64,000 bases of DNA from an uncultured Actinomyces sp. (GCA_938041695.1 CALISI010000016.1:1-64000), one strand, 5' to 3'. Shown: positions 34,651 through 45,266, numbered from the stretch's first letter. Translations and numbers: made by a program. Notes: generated by a model not told the origin, from the letters alone.

Positions 34651-35826
34651 ATGGTGAACATGACACCGAATGCGGCCAATACGCGGGTGCCACGGGGTAC
34701 CTCGCGCCGATCCTGGAGCGCTGCGCGCGGATTTCTACGCCTCGTTGTCGGTCTTTTTCTCGCGCTGACGGCTCCCCTTCAGCTGGCACTCGCGATCTAC
34801 GATCAGGCCCATCACGGGATGGGGGAGGCGGTTGACTGGCCGAATTGGACAGGCTGGGTCATGGCGCTGTGTGGAATCGGCGTGCTGTGGGGAGGGGTCA
34901 GTTGTCGGCGCTCGAGGCGTCGGAAAATGACGACGATCGCGCAGACGTGGGCATCCTTGGAACAGCAGCGGGCGCAGGTCGAGCGCGTGTTCTCCGCGCT
35001 CGTCGGCACCGGGCACTACGAGAGCGGACTCACGGCGCGCTATGAGTGTGCCCGAGCCGAACGCGTCAGGGTTGGCGCTCGAATCGAGGAGTACAGGTCG
35101 CCCGGTTTCTTCGCATCGCTCAGCGAGGCATCGGGAGGGGCGGAGGATGAGATCCTTGCGCAGATGGCCGTCCTGGCGGATGCGGATACCGCGATCATGG
35201 CTGCGCGCGACTTCTTTGCCGTCGCGCCCGGCTGGTGCGACGTGTGGAACAACGAGATTGGCCCGATCATCGAAGACTTGGACGTCCTCGATGACGTCGC
35301 AGACAGCCTCGAAGCAATTGGTACGGAGGCGCACATCCTGACGGACATTGAGGCGTTCCGAGAACATCTGGGGGATGCCAAGGACACGGTGATCAGCCTG
35401 GGAGAACGCCTCGAGGGCAGACAGCTCGGTCCTGCCCAGGCGCTGGAAGAACTCGACCGGATAGCCAACGAGGCGCGAGCGCGCACCGCCGAACTCATCG
35501 AGGCGACTCTCGCCACCGATGCCTCGTCGCAGGGACGCGCACGCTACGCGCGATGGAAGGACGCGGGAATCAGCCTGACCGCGGCTAACGCCGAGTACGA
35601 CGGGGCCTACTGGAGCGAGGACGCAGACACTGACGTCGAGTACAATCCGGCAGCCACGATCCGACTGATTACAAACTCCGCAGGCGTTGACCTGAACGGG
35701 CTGCCAGCCCCGGCGACCGGTGTCCTGACGGCTGGCCGCGCATCCATCTATCTATTGCCGATGTATCTTGATCGATACGTGACTGGCGACGTGGATGCGG
35801 CAGGCGACGGCTCATCCTCGGACTGA
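34651..35826 (+). CDS. Two-TM membrane protein, paralog 1 of a tandem array
   Basis: 391 residues. Two hydrophobic segments lie at about 26-48 and 66-84 (GWVMALCGIGVLWGG), then a long mostly helical cytosolic or external domain with GHYESGLTARYECARAERVRV, AARDFFAVAPGWCDVWNNEIGP and a C-terminal EYNPAATIRLITNSAGVDL. These three blocks recur in the next two genes. No catalytic motif is evident. No ribosome-binding site precedes the ATG. I do not recognise the function; the shared blocks identify a family. Confidence 0.75.
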   Translation: MVNMTPNAANTRVPRGTSRRSWSAARGFLRLVVGLFLALTAPLQLALAIYDQAHHGMGEAVDWPNWTGWVMALCGIGVLWGGVSCRRSRRRKMTTIAQTWASLEQQRAQVERVFSALVGTGHYESGLTARYECARAERVRVGARIEEYRSPGFFASLSEASGGAEDEILAQMAVLADADTAIMAARDFFAVAPGWCDVWNNEIGPIIEDLDVLDDVADSLEAIGTEAHILTDIEAFREHLGDAKDTVISLGERLEGRQLGPAQALEELDRIANEARARTAELIEATLATDASSQGRARYARWKDAGISLTAANAEYDGAYWSEDADTDVEYNPAATIRLITNSAGVDLNGLPAPATGVLTAGRASIYLLPMYLDRYVTGDVDAAGDGSSSD

Positions 35827-35904
35827 GCGGGTGGTGGGGCCGCTTGCGCCGTTGCTGCGTCTCGAAAATGCTTGTGCCACCGTGCGTGAGCCTGACCGTC
35901 ATGT

Positions 35905-35910
35905 CAGAGT
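35905..35910 (+). promoter_or_regulatory. Leaderless -10 box of paralog 2
   Basis: CAGAGT ends exactly 6 nt before ATG 35917, matching paralogs 1 and 3. Confidence 0.4.
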
Positions 35911-35916
35911 GACGGT

Positions 35917-37584
35917 ATGACGTCTTCGACGAGCGATGCAATGAACTCAGATCCCACGAGCCAGAATTCCCGGAATACTCGGCTCGATGTCCGCGGTCTC
36001 CTGCGTATCGTGCTGGGGGCCATTCTGGTCCTCTTCACGCCCGCTTGGTTGGCGGTGGCAGCATACGAATACTCGCAGCCGACCGCTTCGGCGACGCGCC
36101 TCGTCCCACCCGTTGTGGAGATCCGCGACGAAACCAGCAGCTTCCAGAGCATCGACGGCCGCCCACTCAGCGTCGTCCTGGAGGGGATCGGCTTCCTGCG
36201 TCCCACCCACCTCGTCGTCCTGTCCACGGACAACCTGACGGATGACAACTTGGACGAGGCGACGCTGAAGTATGCGCGCGCGAAGCATCCCGAGTGGATC
36301 GCGCGCAACGGCTACAAATGGGCTGACGGCTACTTCATCCTCGCGGTATCTCCCACGCACCGACAGGTCGGCACCTATTTCGGTGAGGACATCGCCCCGA
36401 CGCTGTCGATCCAGAGCGAGATTCAGGACGCCGCGAAGGACGATTTCCGCGAAGGCCGCTGGAGTCAAGGCGTTGTCGCGGCGGTGAACACGGCGGCGTC
36501 TATCATGCCCAACGAGGCCGGGATGAGTCTGGAGAATCGGCCGGTGTGGCCCGACTGGAAGGGCGCGCTCGCAACCCTCGCCGGAATCGGCATTCTCGCG
36601 CGTGGGCACAGCCTGCACCGTCAGGCGCGCGAGAACGCGAGCAAGGTTGCCGAGGAGTGGCGGGCTTTGGAGGGGCGCCGCGGCGAGGTCGAGCGCGCGT
36701 TCGTGGCTCTTCTCGAAGCCGGGGACTACACGAGCGGTCTATCCGCGCGCTACGAGTCTGCACGTGCCGAATACGAGAGGGTTCGGGAGCGGATTGCGCA
36801 GACGCAATCGACGCATTTCCTGGGAACGCTGAGCGCGCAGGCGTCGGATGAGACGAATGAGATCCTTGAGGATCTGCGCGCACTGGCGGACGCGGACCAT
36901 GCGATTGTGGCGGCAGGTGACTTCTTCGCCCTGAGGCCCGGCTGGCGCGCCATCTGGGATAACGAGGTTGGTCCGATCTTCGAGGATCTGCAAGCAGTCG
37001 ATAACGTCGGGGTCAAGGTGCGTGACCACGTGAAGAACCCCAAGGTGCACGGGGCGACCACGTCGCTGTTCCAGTGGACGAATGAGCAACGTGCGCTGCT
37101 GCTCGGCCTTGGCACCCGTCTCGAGCGCGCCGAGGTCACCGCGGTTGAGGCTCTCGAAGAACTCGACCGAATCGCGAATGAGAGCCGCACGCGCCTGGCG
37201 GACGTGGTGACGAGTGCGCTAGCGCTCGATTCCTCGACGGAGGGGAGACAACGTTACGCGAGGTGGCAGAGCCCCCCAGCCGAACTCGTGAATGCAGCCG
37301 AGATGTTCTACAAAGGCTCCTACCTCAGCCAGGGAGCCACGCACGAGTACAACCCGGCATCGACGATTCGACTCACCGCGAATTCCGCTGGTGTTAACCT
37401 CGCGGTATACCGGGCCAACACGTCGAGTCGTTTCAAAGACTACGACAGTTACATCTACGTCAGGCCCCTGTACCTCGATGAATATGTGATCTCTAGCGGC
37501 AGTACCTCGTCGAGCACGTCGAGCGCGAACTACGGTTCCTCTTCGGGTGGTTTCTCGGGCTCCGGTTCCTCCTCGTCCTTCTAA
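35917..37584 (+). CDS. Two-TM membrane protein, paralog 2, with extra TPM-like extracytoplasmic domain
   Basis: 555 residues. TM1 at about 27-49, then an extra 150 residues (GFLRPTHLVVLSTDNLTDDN through YFILAVSPTHRQVGTYFGED) resembling the TPM/Psb32 (TLP18.3) fold or DUF5129 as I recall it, then TM2 near 211-228 (WKGALATLAGIGILARG). The rest parallels paralogs 1 and 3 (GDYTSGLSARYESARAEYERV; AAGDFFALRPGWRAIWDNEVGP; EYNPASTIRLTANSAGVNL). The C-terminus is Ser/Gly rich. Its additional domain probably faces outward and may be the sensor or ligand-binding part of the array. Confidence 0.75.
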   Translation: MTSSTSDAMNSDPTSQNSRNTRLDVRGLLRIVLGAILVLFTPAWLAVAAYEYSQPTASATRLVPPVVEIRDETSSFQSIDGRPLSVVLEGIGFLRPTHLVVLSTDNLTDDNLDEATLKYARAKHPEWIARNGYKWADGYFILAVSPTHRQVGTYFGEDIAPTLSIQSEIQDAAKDDFREGRWSQGVVAAVNTAASIMPNEAGMSLENRPVWPDWKGALATLAGIGILARGHSLHRQARENASKVAEEWRALEGRRGEVERAFVALLEAGDYTSGLSARYESARAEYERVRERIAQTQSTHFLGTLSAQASDETNEILEDLRALADADHAIVAAGDFFALRPGWRAIWDNEVGPIFEDLQAVDNVGVKVRDHVKNPKVHGATTSLFQWTNEQRALLLGLGTRLERAEVTAVEALEELDRIANESRTRLADVVTSALALDSSTEGRQRYARWQSPPAELVNAAEMFYKGSYLSQGATHEYNPASTIRLTANSAGVNLAVYRANTSSRFKDYDSYIYVRPLYLDEYVISSGSTSSSTSSANYGSSSGGFSGSGSSSSF

Positions 37585-37623
37585 TGGGCATCAAGGCACC
37601 GAGCGGATGGGGACGAAGCATGC

Positions 37624-37629
37624 CAGAGT
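37624..37629 (+). promoter_or_regulatory. Leaderless -10 box of paralog 3
   Basis: CAGAGT ends 6 nt before ATG 37636. A GGAGG between them is too close to the ATG to act as a ribosome-binding site. Confidence 0.4.
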
Positions 37630-37635
37630 GGAGGC

Positions 37636-38793
37636 ATGACATCCATCATGACAGGCGGGCTGGATAACGCTCCTTGGCGCCCGGGCATGTTTTGGCGAGG
37701 CGCGCGCGGATTTCTGCGCATCCTGGCGGGCATGCTTCTATTCCTTGCGACCCCCGCGTGGTTTGTGATCGCGTCCGCCGTGGATGTGCCGCAGATTCTT
37801 GCGTGGCCGGCATGGTACGCGTGGGTCACCTCGTTCATGGGTATCGTGCTCTGGGGGCGCGGATGGATGCTGCGTCGCCAGGCGCGCGACAACCTCAGGT
37901 GGGCCTGCGACGAATGGGAAACATTGGAGAAACGGCATCAGGACGTCGAGCGGAGCTGCGTTGCGCTCCTGGAATCTGGGCACTACCACCGCGGGCTCGC
38001 AGCGCGCTGGGAGGCTGCTTGCACCGAACGCGAGAAGCTGCGCGCCCGGATCGCTGTGGGGTCGTCGATTCCGTTCCTCGCTTCGCTGAGTGCGGCAACG
38101 GCACGGGAGACGGATACGATCGTTGAGCATTTCAACGGTCTGATGGATGCGCACGTCGCGATGATGGCGGCTCGCGATCTCTTCGCGCTTGCTCCCACCT
38201 GGCGCGGGATATGGGATAACGAGACAGGGGTGGTCGACGAGGACCTGACCGTCCTCGAGACCCTCACGGAAAGTGTCCAGCGGCGCAGCCGAGAGCCGAT
38301 GGTGCTCAGCACAGCGGCGTCCCTCGTGACGTGGGTCAATGAGCAGCGCGTGGCCGTCAGCGACCTGGCGGCGAGCATTGAGCGCGCGCAGATGGACCCC
38401 GCCGAGGCACTGACGCAGCTCGATCGGATCGCTGACGAGGCCAGAGTGCGCCTGGTGCGACTGATCGAGGTGGCTCTCGCAACCGACACGTCCATGATTG
38501 GGCAGAGGCGGTACAAGCGTTGGAGAAGGGGCGCGGGGGAGAAGCTGCGCACCAATGAGACCCGCTACATCGGCGCGTACCGCATCTCCGGCATGACGTA
38601 TACCTACAATCCCGCCCAGGCGATTCGCCTGACCGCAAACAGTACGGGTATTGATTTCAAGGGTAGTGCGGCTCATTCCACCGCCCTGTTCACAGCGTTT
38701 AACGCCACCGTCTACGTGCCTCCCGCGTATCTTCATCGTTACCTTGTGTGGGATGGAACCTCGCGGTACGGATCATCGCGGCGAACTACCTGA
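37636..38793 (+). CDS. Two-TM membrane protein, paralog 3
   Basis: 385 residues with two hydrophobic segments at about 22-45 and 55-75, and the common domain: GHYHRGLAARWEAACTEREKL, AARDLFALAPTWRGIWDNETG, YTYNPAQAIRLTANSTGIDF. It lacks the extra domain of paralog 2 and resembles paralog 1 in layout. Expression appears independent of its neighbours by its own -10. Function unknown. Confidence 0.72.
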   Translation: MTSIMTGGLDNAPWRPGMFWRGARGFLRILAGMLLFLATPAWFVIASAVDVPQILAWPAWYAWVTSFMGIVLWGRGWMLRRQARDNLRWACDEWETLEKRHQDVERSCVALLESGHYHRGLAARWEAACTEREKLRARIAVGSSIPFLASLSAATARETDTIVEHFNGLMDAHVAMMAARDLFALAPTWRGIWDNETGVVDEDLTVLETLTESVQRRSREPMVLSTAASLVTWVNEQRVAVSDLAASIERAQMDPAEALTQLDRIADEARVRLVRLIEVALATDTSMIGQRRYKRWRRGAGEKLRTNETRYIGAYRISGMTYTYNPAQAIRLTANSTGIDFKGSAAHSTALFTAFNATVYVPPAYLHRYLVWDGTSRYGSSRRTT

Positions 38794-39092
38794 CGTCCGC
38801 CGCGAACATCGGTCCGCACGGGCGGACACGCTAAGCGCGGTACTGTGAGTCGACCTCGTGCTCACGGGGAGTCTGGGTGGCCATGCGTGTTGTGCGCCCA
38901 TAGCGGATCTCACGTGTGCTGCTTCCTTTCTTCATTGAAGGGGATGGTTGCGTGTGCGATAATGTCCTGTCGGCTTACCGGTTCACCGGCATGCCCCAGG
39001 CGCTGCTAGCGCGCTGGAGGGCGAGCCCTCGCCAGATGTGGGGGACGCTGCATGTCCGGACCCGGGGCACCAAACGATCCAGGAGAAACTCC
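38794..39092. other. Intergenic region with rpmE promoter and long leader
   Basis: The 299-bp gap contains a weak hairpin (GTCCGCC 38795-38801 / GGCGGAC 38821-38827) after paralog 3, the rpmE promoter (38935-38963) and a leader of about 120 nt with self-complementary GCGCTGCTAGCGCGC and GGGCGAGCCCTCGCC stretches. No open frame of interest. Confidence 0.55.
38935..38963 (+). promoter_or_regulatory. rpmE promoter
   Basis: TTGAAG (38935-38940), 17 nt, then GATAAT (38958-38963) with TGC just before it as an extended -10. It is the best sigma-70-type promoter I see in the window. Confidence 0.7.
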
Positions 39093-39314
39093 ATGAAGAA
39101 GGGTATTCACCCCGAATACGTGGACACCGTCGTGACCTGCACGTGCGGCAACACGTTCCACACCCGTTCCACGATCACCTCCGGTGAGATGCGCGTGGAC
39201 GTGTGCTCGGCCTGCCACCCGTTCTACACGGGCAAGCAGAAGATCCTCGACACCGGCGGCCGCGTCGCCAAGTTCGAGGCTCGCTACGGCAAGCGCGTGC
39301 GCCCCTCGAAGTGA
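39093..39314 (+). CDS. rpmE: Large ribosomal subunit protein bL31 (zinc-binding form)
   Basis: 50S protein at the subunit bridge. 73 residues starting [20 protein letters not shown] and keeping the zinc ligands (CTCGNTF and CSACHPF), so the C+ form. AGGAG precedes ATG 39093. The leader of about 120 nt may carry an L31 autoregulatory structure like those described in Actinobacteria. Confidence 0.96.
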   Translation: MKKGIHPEYVDTVVTCTCGNTFHTRSTITSGEMRVDVCSACHPFYTGKQKILDTGGRVAKFEARYGKRVRPSK

Positions 39315-39333
39315 GGGTGAGCAGCTAGCTCAA

Positions 39334-39371
39334 CGGCGGTGTCGTTGGCCTCATGGCCGACGGCGCCGCCG
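39334..39371 (+). terminator. Imperfect hairpin after rpmE
   Basis: CGGCGGTGTCGTTGGCC pairs imperfectly with GGCCGACGGCGCCGCCG around TCA/TCAT, followed by CTTTGTC. A partial terminator or attenuator before prfA. Confidence 0.55.
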
Positions 39372-39408
39372 CTTTGTCAACTGTACGGATCGAAGGATGT
39401 GGTGAATA

Positions 39409-40503
39409 GTGGCTGCGACGGATGAACTCGGCGCCCTGGGCCCGCTGCTGGAGGAATATGAGCAGGTCGAGGCACAGATGGCGGATCCCCAGACGTTGGC
39501 GGACCCGCAGCTGATGCGCCGCGTGGGACGCCGCTACGCCGAACTTGGTCGAGTGAAGGCCGCCGCAGATCGGCTCGCTGCTGCCTCGGGAGATCTTGAG
39601 GCTGCCCGTGAGCTCGCCGCCGAAGACCGATCCTTCGCCGACGAGATTCCCGCCCTCGAAGAAGAAGAAACGGCTGCCCACGAGGCCCTCGTTAAGATCC
39701 TGGCCCCTCGTGATCCTGAGGACGCGATGGATGTCATTCTCGAGATCAAGGCCGGCGAGGGCGGCGAAGAGTCCGCGCTCTTCGCATCCGATCTGGCGCG
39801 CATGTACGGTCGCTACGCTGAGGCTCACGGGTGGAGCGTGACCGAGATGAGTGCGACCCATACGGAGCTCGGCGGCTTCAAAGACATCACCCTGGCGATC
39901 CGCGCGAAGGGCACGCCCGCCCCCGATGAGGGTGTGTGGGCTCACCTGAAGTATGAGGGCGGCGTGCACCGCGTGCAGCGCGTTCCCGTGACAGAGTCCC
40001 AGGGGCGCATTCACACGAGTGCCGTCGGCGTGTTCGTGATGCCGGAGATCGAGGATGACGAGGAGATCGTCATCGACCCGAACGACCTGCGTATCGACGT
40101 GTATCGGTCGAGCGGCCCCGGCGGGCAGTCCGTGAACACGACGGATTCAGCCGTTCGCATCACCCACGTGCCCTCCGGCATCGTCGTGTCGATGCAGAAT
40201 GAGAAATCGCAGCTGCAGAACAAAGAAGCCGCCCTGCGCGTGCTTGCATCGCGCCTGGCCGCGGAGGCGCGAGCGAAGAAAGAGGCCGAGGCCTCGGCTC
40301 AGCGCCTCTCCCAGGTGCGCACCGTGGATCGCTCGGAGCGTATCCGCACCTATAACTTTCCGGAGAACCGGATCGCGGATCATCGCACGGGCTTTAAGGC
40401 ACACAACCTCGACGCGGTCCTGTCGGGCGCGCTCGATGCCGTTATCGCTTCGCTGCAGGAAGCTGATGAGGCCGAGCGCTTGGCCGCTGCCGCGCAGTCA
40501 TGA
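39409..40503 (+). CDS. prfA: Peptide chain release factor 1
   Basis: Recognises UAA and UAG and releases the peptide. 364 residues from a GTG at 39409 (GAAGGA upstream). The GGQ motif is in [19 protein letters not shown] at about 238-240, and the anticodon-like tripeptide region lies upstream in [21 protein letters not shown]. Overlaps prmC, which methylates this Gln. Presence of RF1 means the TAG at 928-930 is read as stop. Confidence 0.96.
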   Translation: MAATDELGALGPLLEEYEQVEAQMADPQTLADPQLMRRVGRRYAELGRVKAAADRLAAASGDLEAARELAAEDRSFADEIPALEEEETAAHEALVKILAPRDPEDAMDVILEIKAGEGGEESALFASDLARMYGRYAEAHGWSVTEMSATHTELGGFKDITLAIRAKGTPAPDEGVWAHLKYEGGVHRVQRVPVTESQGRIHTSAVGVFVMPEIEDDEEIVIDPNDLRIDVYRSSGPGGQSVNTTDSAVRITHVPSGIVVSMQNEKSQLQNKEAALRVLASRLAAEARAKKEAEASAQRLSQVRTVDRSERIRTYNFPENRIADHRTGFKAHNLDAVLSGALDAVIASLQEADEAERLAAAAQS

Positions 40504-41411
40504 CGGGAGGCGACGTGAGCGAATGGTCCTTGAACGAGGCCCGATCCTGGGCTCGTGAACGCCTGAGCGCCGCCGGGATTGCATCCGTCGACGCGGACGT
40601 TCGCGAGCTGCTGGAGTGGGCGTGTGACGCCTCGTCCCAGTGGTCGCTCCCCACCCGGTTGAACGAGGAGCAGGCCGAAAAATTGCGCTCCGGGGTGGGG
40701 GAACGGGCCCTGCGTATCCCGCTCCAGCACGTCACCGGTCGCATGTTCTTCCGCTCGCTCACGCTTCAGTCGGTGCCCGGCGTGTTCATCGTGCGTCCCG
40801 AGACCGAACTTCTCGCCGGTCTCGCCATCGACGAGGCCGGGGCTATCGTGCGTGAGCGCGGAGAGGCGCGCGTGGTCGATTTGTGTACGGGATCGGGTGC
40901 CATCGCGTTCGCCGTCGCTCTGGAGGCAGCGTGCACCGAGGTGTGGGCGGTTGAGAAGGAAGCGGATCCTTTCGCCTTGGCGTGCCGAAACCGGGATCTC
41001 GTCGGAGCGCGCAGCGTACATCTCGAGCGTGCAGATGCCACGGCGCTCGCAACCCTGTCCCACCTTGACGCGATGGTTGACGTGGTCGTGACGAACCCGC
41101 CCTACGTGCCGACGGACGAAATGCCGACTCAGCCTGAGGCGAGCGCTGATCCTCACGTCGCCCTGTACGGCGGTAGCTCGGACGGTACGGCGATTCCCGT
41201 GCGTATCATTCGTCGCGCCCGAACCCTGCTACGGCCCGGCGGCACGCTGCTGATGGAGCATTCTCCGAGCCAGGATGCGGCGTTGCGCGACGCCGCTCGA
41301 TCAGCTGGATTTGTCGACGTGGAGACGTTGCCTGACCTGGTGGGACGCTCGCGCTTCCTGCGTGCTCGCGCGCCCCGTTCGACGAAGCCCACCGCATCCG
41401 TGACACAATGA
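40500..41411 (+). CDS. prmC: Peptide chain release factor N5-glutamine methyltransferase
   Basis: Methylates the GGQ glutamine of release factors. 303 residues with motif [17 protein letters not shown] and [12 protein letters not shown] (NPPY, about 199) and a five-helix N-terminal domain. ATG overlaps the prfA stop; alternative GTG 40515. Contains one intragenic ACGAGGCCGGGG copy at 40831. Confidence 0.94.
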   Translation: MTGGDVSEWSLNEARSWARERLSAAGIASVDADVRELLEWACDASSQWSLPTRLNEEQAEKLRSGVGERALRIPLQHVTGRMFFRSLTLQSVPGVFIVRPETELLAGLAIDEAGAIVRERGEARVVDLCTGSGAIAFAVALEAACTEVWAVEKEADPFALACRNRDLVGARSVHLERADATALATLSHLDAMVDVVVTNPPYVPTDEMPTQPEASADPHVALYGGSSDGTAIPVRIIRRARTLLRPGGTLLMEHSPSQDAALRDAARSAGFVDVETLPDLVGRSRFLRARAPRSTKPTASVTQ

Positions 41412-42082
41412 CAACGATGAGCACTGAGACGATCCTGAGCGCAGCCCCCTCACTGAGCGAGGCCGACCTGGCGCGCGCCCAGCAGGAACTGCGCGACGGG
41501 CACCTTCTCGTCGTTCCCACGGACACCGTGTACGGCATCGGAGCTGACGCCGCGAATCCCGAGGCCGTCGCCGCAGTGCTGGCCGCGAAAGGACGCGGAC
41601 GGCAGATGCCACCCCCCGTTCTCGTTGCATCCGTCGAAGCGATCGACTCGCTATGCGTCGATGTCCCCGATGCCGCCCGCACGCTCGCGCGTGCCTTCTG
41701 GCCCGGCGGACTCACACTCATTCTGCGAGCTCGCCCCGACCTCGGGTGGGACCTCGGTGAGACCGGCGGAACGATCGGCGTGCGCATGCCGAACCAAGGC
41801 GCGCTCCTGCGACTGCTGCGCGACTCCGGACCCATGGCCGTGACATCAGCGAACCTGACAGGGCAACCTCCGGCGACGTCCGTGGAGGCGGCCATCGGGT
41901 ATTTCGGTGCACGCGTTGCCGCCTACCTTGACGGTGGACCGACCCAGGGATCCACGGCCTCGTCGATCGTGGACTTTGCCCACGACGCACCGCGCGCGCT
42001 GCGGCTGGGAACGATCTCGCTGGAAGAACTGAGCGCTGCAGCCGGCGTGGCGATCGCACCCGTGCAGGGGAGCGCTTCGTGA
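41408..42082 (+). CDS. tsaC: L-threonylcarbamoyladenylate synthase
   Basis: First step of the tRNA t6A modification (Sua5/YrdC fold). 224 residues: VVPTDTVYGIGADAANPEAV, the KGRGRQMPPPVLVAS loop, FWPGGLTLIL and the SANLTGQPP signature. Overlaps prmC by 4 nt and the next gene by 4 nt. Short form without a Sua5 C-terminal domain. Confidence 0.93.
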   Translation: MTTMSTETILSAAPSLSEADLARAQQELRDGHLLVVPTDTVYGIGADAANPEAVAAVLAAKGRGRQMPPPVLVASVEAIDSLCVDVPDAARTLARAFWPGGLTLILRARPDLGWDLGETGGTIGVRMPNQGALLRLLRDSGPMAVTSANLTGQPPATSVEAAIGYFGARVAAYLDGGPTQGSTASSIVDFAHDAPRALRLGTISLEELSAAAGVAIAPVQGSAS

Positions 42083-43185
42083 AGGTCTACCTCCTGCTCG
42101 GTGCCATCGCGATGGCTCTGACGATTCTGCTCACCCCGGTCGTTCGCTGGACGTGCCTGCGCTTCAACATCCTGCCCCCTCTGCGCGGCCGGGACCTTCA
42201 AAAGACACCGATCCCGCGCCTGGGTGGTGTCGCCATGACCATCGCGTTGATCGTGACGATGCTGGTCGCCTCACGCATCCCCTACATGGCACCCCTGTTT
42301 ACGACAACAGTGCCATGGGCGGTCATGGCCGGCGCCGCCGCCATGTGCATCCTCGGCATCATCGACGACATTATCGAACTGGACTGGATGGCTAAGCTCG
42401 GCGGCCAGGTGCTGATCGCCGGCGGTATGGCGTTCGGAGGCGTCCAGCTCGCGTCCTTCCCGATCTTCGGTATCACGCTCGGTTCCTCGCGCCTGTGGCT
42501 CTTCGTCTCCGTCTTCTTCATCGTCGGCATCATGAACGCCGTTAACTTTATCGACGGTCTCGACGGCCTGGCAGCGGGCATGATTGCGATCGGCGCGGGA
42601 TCTTTCTTCGTCTACTCCTACATCATCACCAGACTGATGGGAGCTGCTTCCTACGCGACGACTGCAAGCCTCATCGTGATCGCGTTGCTCGGCGTGTGCG
42701 CGGGCTTCCTCTGGTTTAACTTCCACCCTTCCTCGATCATGATGGGCGGGGGAGCGGAGACCATGGGACTCGTCCTGGCCGGCGCCGGCATCATTGTCAC
42801 CGGCAAGATCGATCCGACGCTGCTGGGCCGCCAACAGATGATTGTGTCCGCGCTGCCCCTCATCCTGCCGCTGTCCGTCATTTTCATGCCGGTCCTCGAC
42901 CTGGTCGTGACCTCGATTCGGCGCATGAGCCGTGGGAAAAGCCCGTTCGTCGCAGACCGCTCGCACTTCCATGATCGCCTCCTCGTTGCTGGACACTCCC
43001 ACCGCGGAGTCGTCGCGATCCTGTGGATGTGGACCGCCATCGTCTGCGTGCCGGCCGTCGGTCTCCTCGTCTTTCAATGGTGGAGCGTTGCCTTTGTCGC
43101 TGTCGTCGCGGCGGCGGTTGGCGTGGCCGTGACGACCCGAGAATTTCCCAAGGAAGACACCGCCCACGAGGAGCTTTCCGAATGA
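42079..43185 (+). CDS. Undecaprenyl-phosphate sugar-1-phosphate transferase (WecA/TagO/MraY family)
   Basis: Transfers a phospho-amino sugar (GlcNAc-1-P) to the lipid carrier, starting wall glycopolymer synthesis. 368 residues, about 10-11 membrane helices. Key motifs: DIIELDWMAKL (DDxxD region, GIIDDIIELDW), NAVNFIDGLDGLAAGM, and the cytosolic ADRSHFHDRLL with HxH loop. GTG start overlapping tsaC. Located, as in other actinobacteria, right upstream of the ATP synthase operon. Confidence 0.9.
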   Translation: MKVYLLLGAIAMALTILLTPVVRWTCLRFNILPPLRGRDLQKTPIPRLGGVAMTIALIVTMLVASRIPYMAPLFTTTVPWAVMAGAAAMCILGIIDDIIELDWMAKLGGQVLIAGGMAFGGVQLASFPIFGITLGSSRLWLFVSVFFIVGIMNAVNFIDGLDGLAAGMIAIGAGSFFVYSYIITRLMGAASYATTASLIVIALLGVCAGFLWFNFHPSSIMMGGGAETMGLVLAGAGIIVTGKIDPTLLGRQQMIVSALPLILPLSVIFMPVLDLVVTSIRRMSRGKSPFVADRSHFHDRLLVAGHSHRGVVAILWMWTAIVCVPAVGLLVFQWWSVAFVAVVAAAVGVAVTTREFPKEDTAHEELSE

Positions 43186-43475
43186 GCTACCTGCTCGCCG
43201 TCCTCATGATCGTCATTATCTGTGCCGCGCAGTGGTTTTTCACCTCCCGCGCGCTACGGTCACCCTCCCACTTCATCGGATGGGTCAGTGGCGGGTACGC
43301 GGCGAAGATCGGACTTCTCGCCCTCGGTCTGTACGTCCCACGCGCGCTTGGGATCGACGTGCGCATTGCTGCGATCGGGACAATTGTTGCCATTATCGTG
43401 TCCTCGAGCGTGGAGATGGTGGTCATGATGCGCAAGCGGACGATGCGCATCGACGCACCGAGCGACACTGAGTAA
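43182..43475 (+). CDS. AtpI-like small membrane protein
   Basis: 97 residues with three or so hydrophobic segments, from ATG 43182, overlapping the preceding stop. Position directly before atpB is where atpI sits; AtpI-type proteins assist c-ring assembly. The sequence is too divergent to be sure. Confidence 0.7.
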   Translation: MSYLLAVLMIVIICAAQWFFTSRALRSPSHFIGWVSGGYAAKIGLLALGLYVPRALGIDVRIAAIGTIVAIIVSSSVEMVVMMRKRTMRIDAPSDTE

Positions 43476-43576
43476 CCCTTGCGCGCGCCTGAGACCCCCA
43501 TCTCTGTATAGAATGGATCAAGTTGCCCTGGCAGCAGACACAAACCAATGGAGTTGAGATGAAGGAGGCACATTCC

Positions 43577-44449
43577 GTGTCCGATCACGCGCCTGCTCGC
43601 CGCACCGCGTCCAAGCCGCGCTGGTATTGGGTGAGCCTCGCGATCCTCCTCATCGTCATCGCCCTGACCGCCTACCCGGCGTTCACGCAGCACCCTCACC
43701 AGCCGGCTCTCGAGGACTTCTTCCCGACCGTGATCTTCGGTGAGGGAACGATCTTCGAATTCAACCGCCTGACGCTTGCCCGCGTCATCATGGGTCTTGT
43801 CGTGTGCGTGTTTCTCGTCCTCGTCGCGCGCAATCCCAAGCTGGTTCCGACCCGCGGACAGATGGCCGTCGAGGCCATCGCAGGCTACATCCGCGACAAC
43901 GTCGCCCTCGACATGCTGGGCCCGAAGACGGGCCGCAAGTTCTCCGGCTTCATCGGTTTCCTCTTCTTTGGTGTCCTGTCCATGAACATCGCGGGCATCA
44001 TTCCCGGCATCAACATCGCTGCCTCGTCGGTGGTTGCCGTTCCGATGGTCTTCGCTCTCATCACGTACGTCACCTTCATCGGTGCGGGCATTGGCAAGCA
44101 GGGAGTTGGCGGCTTCTTCGCATCCCAGCTCTTCCCGCCTGGGCTGCCCGTTCCCATGTACCTCCTGATCACGCCGATCGAGTTCCTGTCGAACTTCATT
44201 GTTCGCCCCATCACGCTCACGCTGCGACTCCTGTGCAACATGATCTCCGGACACCTGCTGCTCGGCATGACCTACTTCGGCACGGCAATTCTGCTCCACG
44301 AACTCTCCGTCCTGTCTGCCGCCTCCGCGCTGACCGGCGCCGCCATGTTCGTGATGACCGGCTTCGAGGTCTTCGTGGCCTTCCTGCAGGCATACATCTT
44401 CACGATCCTGTCGACCGTGTACATCAAGCTTTCCGTCGAACATCACTGA
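43577..44449 (+). CDS. atpB: ATP synthase subunit a
   Basis: Proton-channel subunit of the F0 sector. 290 residues, about six helices, with RPITLTLRLLCNMISGH containing the essential Arg of helix 4. I chose GTG 43577 because AAGGAGG lies 8 nt before it; ATG 43559 in frame adds 6 residues. TATAGAAT at 43507-43514 is a possible -10 of the operon. Confidence 0.95.
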   Translation: MSDHAPARRTASKPRWYWVSLAILLIVIALTAYPAFTQHPHQPALEDFFPTVIFGEGTIFEFNRLTLARVIMGLVVCVFLVLVARNPKLVPTRGQMAVEAIAGYIRDNVALDMLGPKTGRKFSGFIGFLFFGVLSMNIAGIIPGINIAASSVVAVPMVFALITYVTFIGAGIGKQGVGGFFASQLFPPGLPVPMYLLITPIEFLSNFIVRPITLTLRLLCNMISGHLLLGMTYFGTAILLHELSVLSAASALTGAAMFVMTGFEVFVAFLQAYIFTILSTVYIKLSVEHH

Positions 44450-44475
44450 CCCCCAACGCCACCCGGCGTTACTAA

Positions 44476-45262
<787 letters not shown>

Positions 45263-45266
<4 letters not shown>

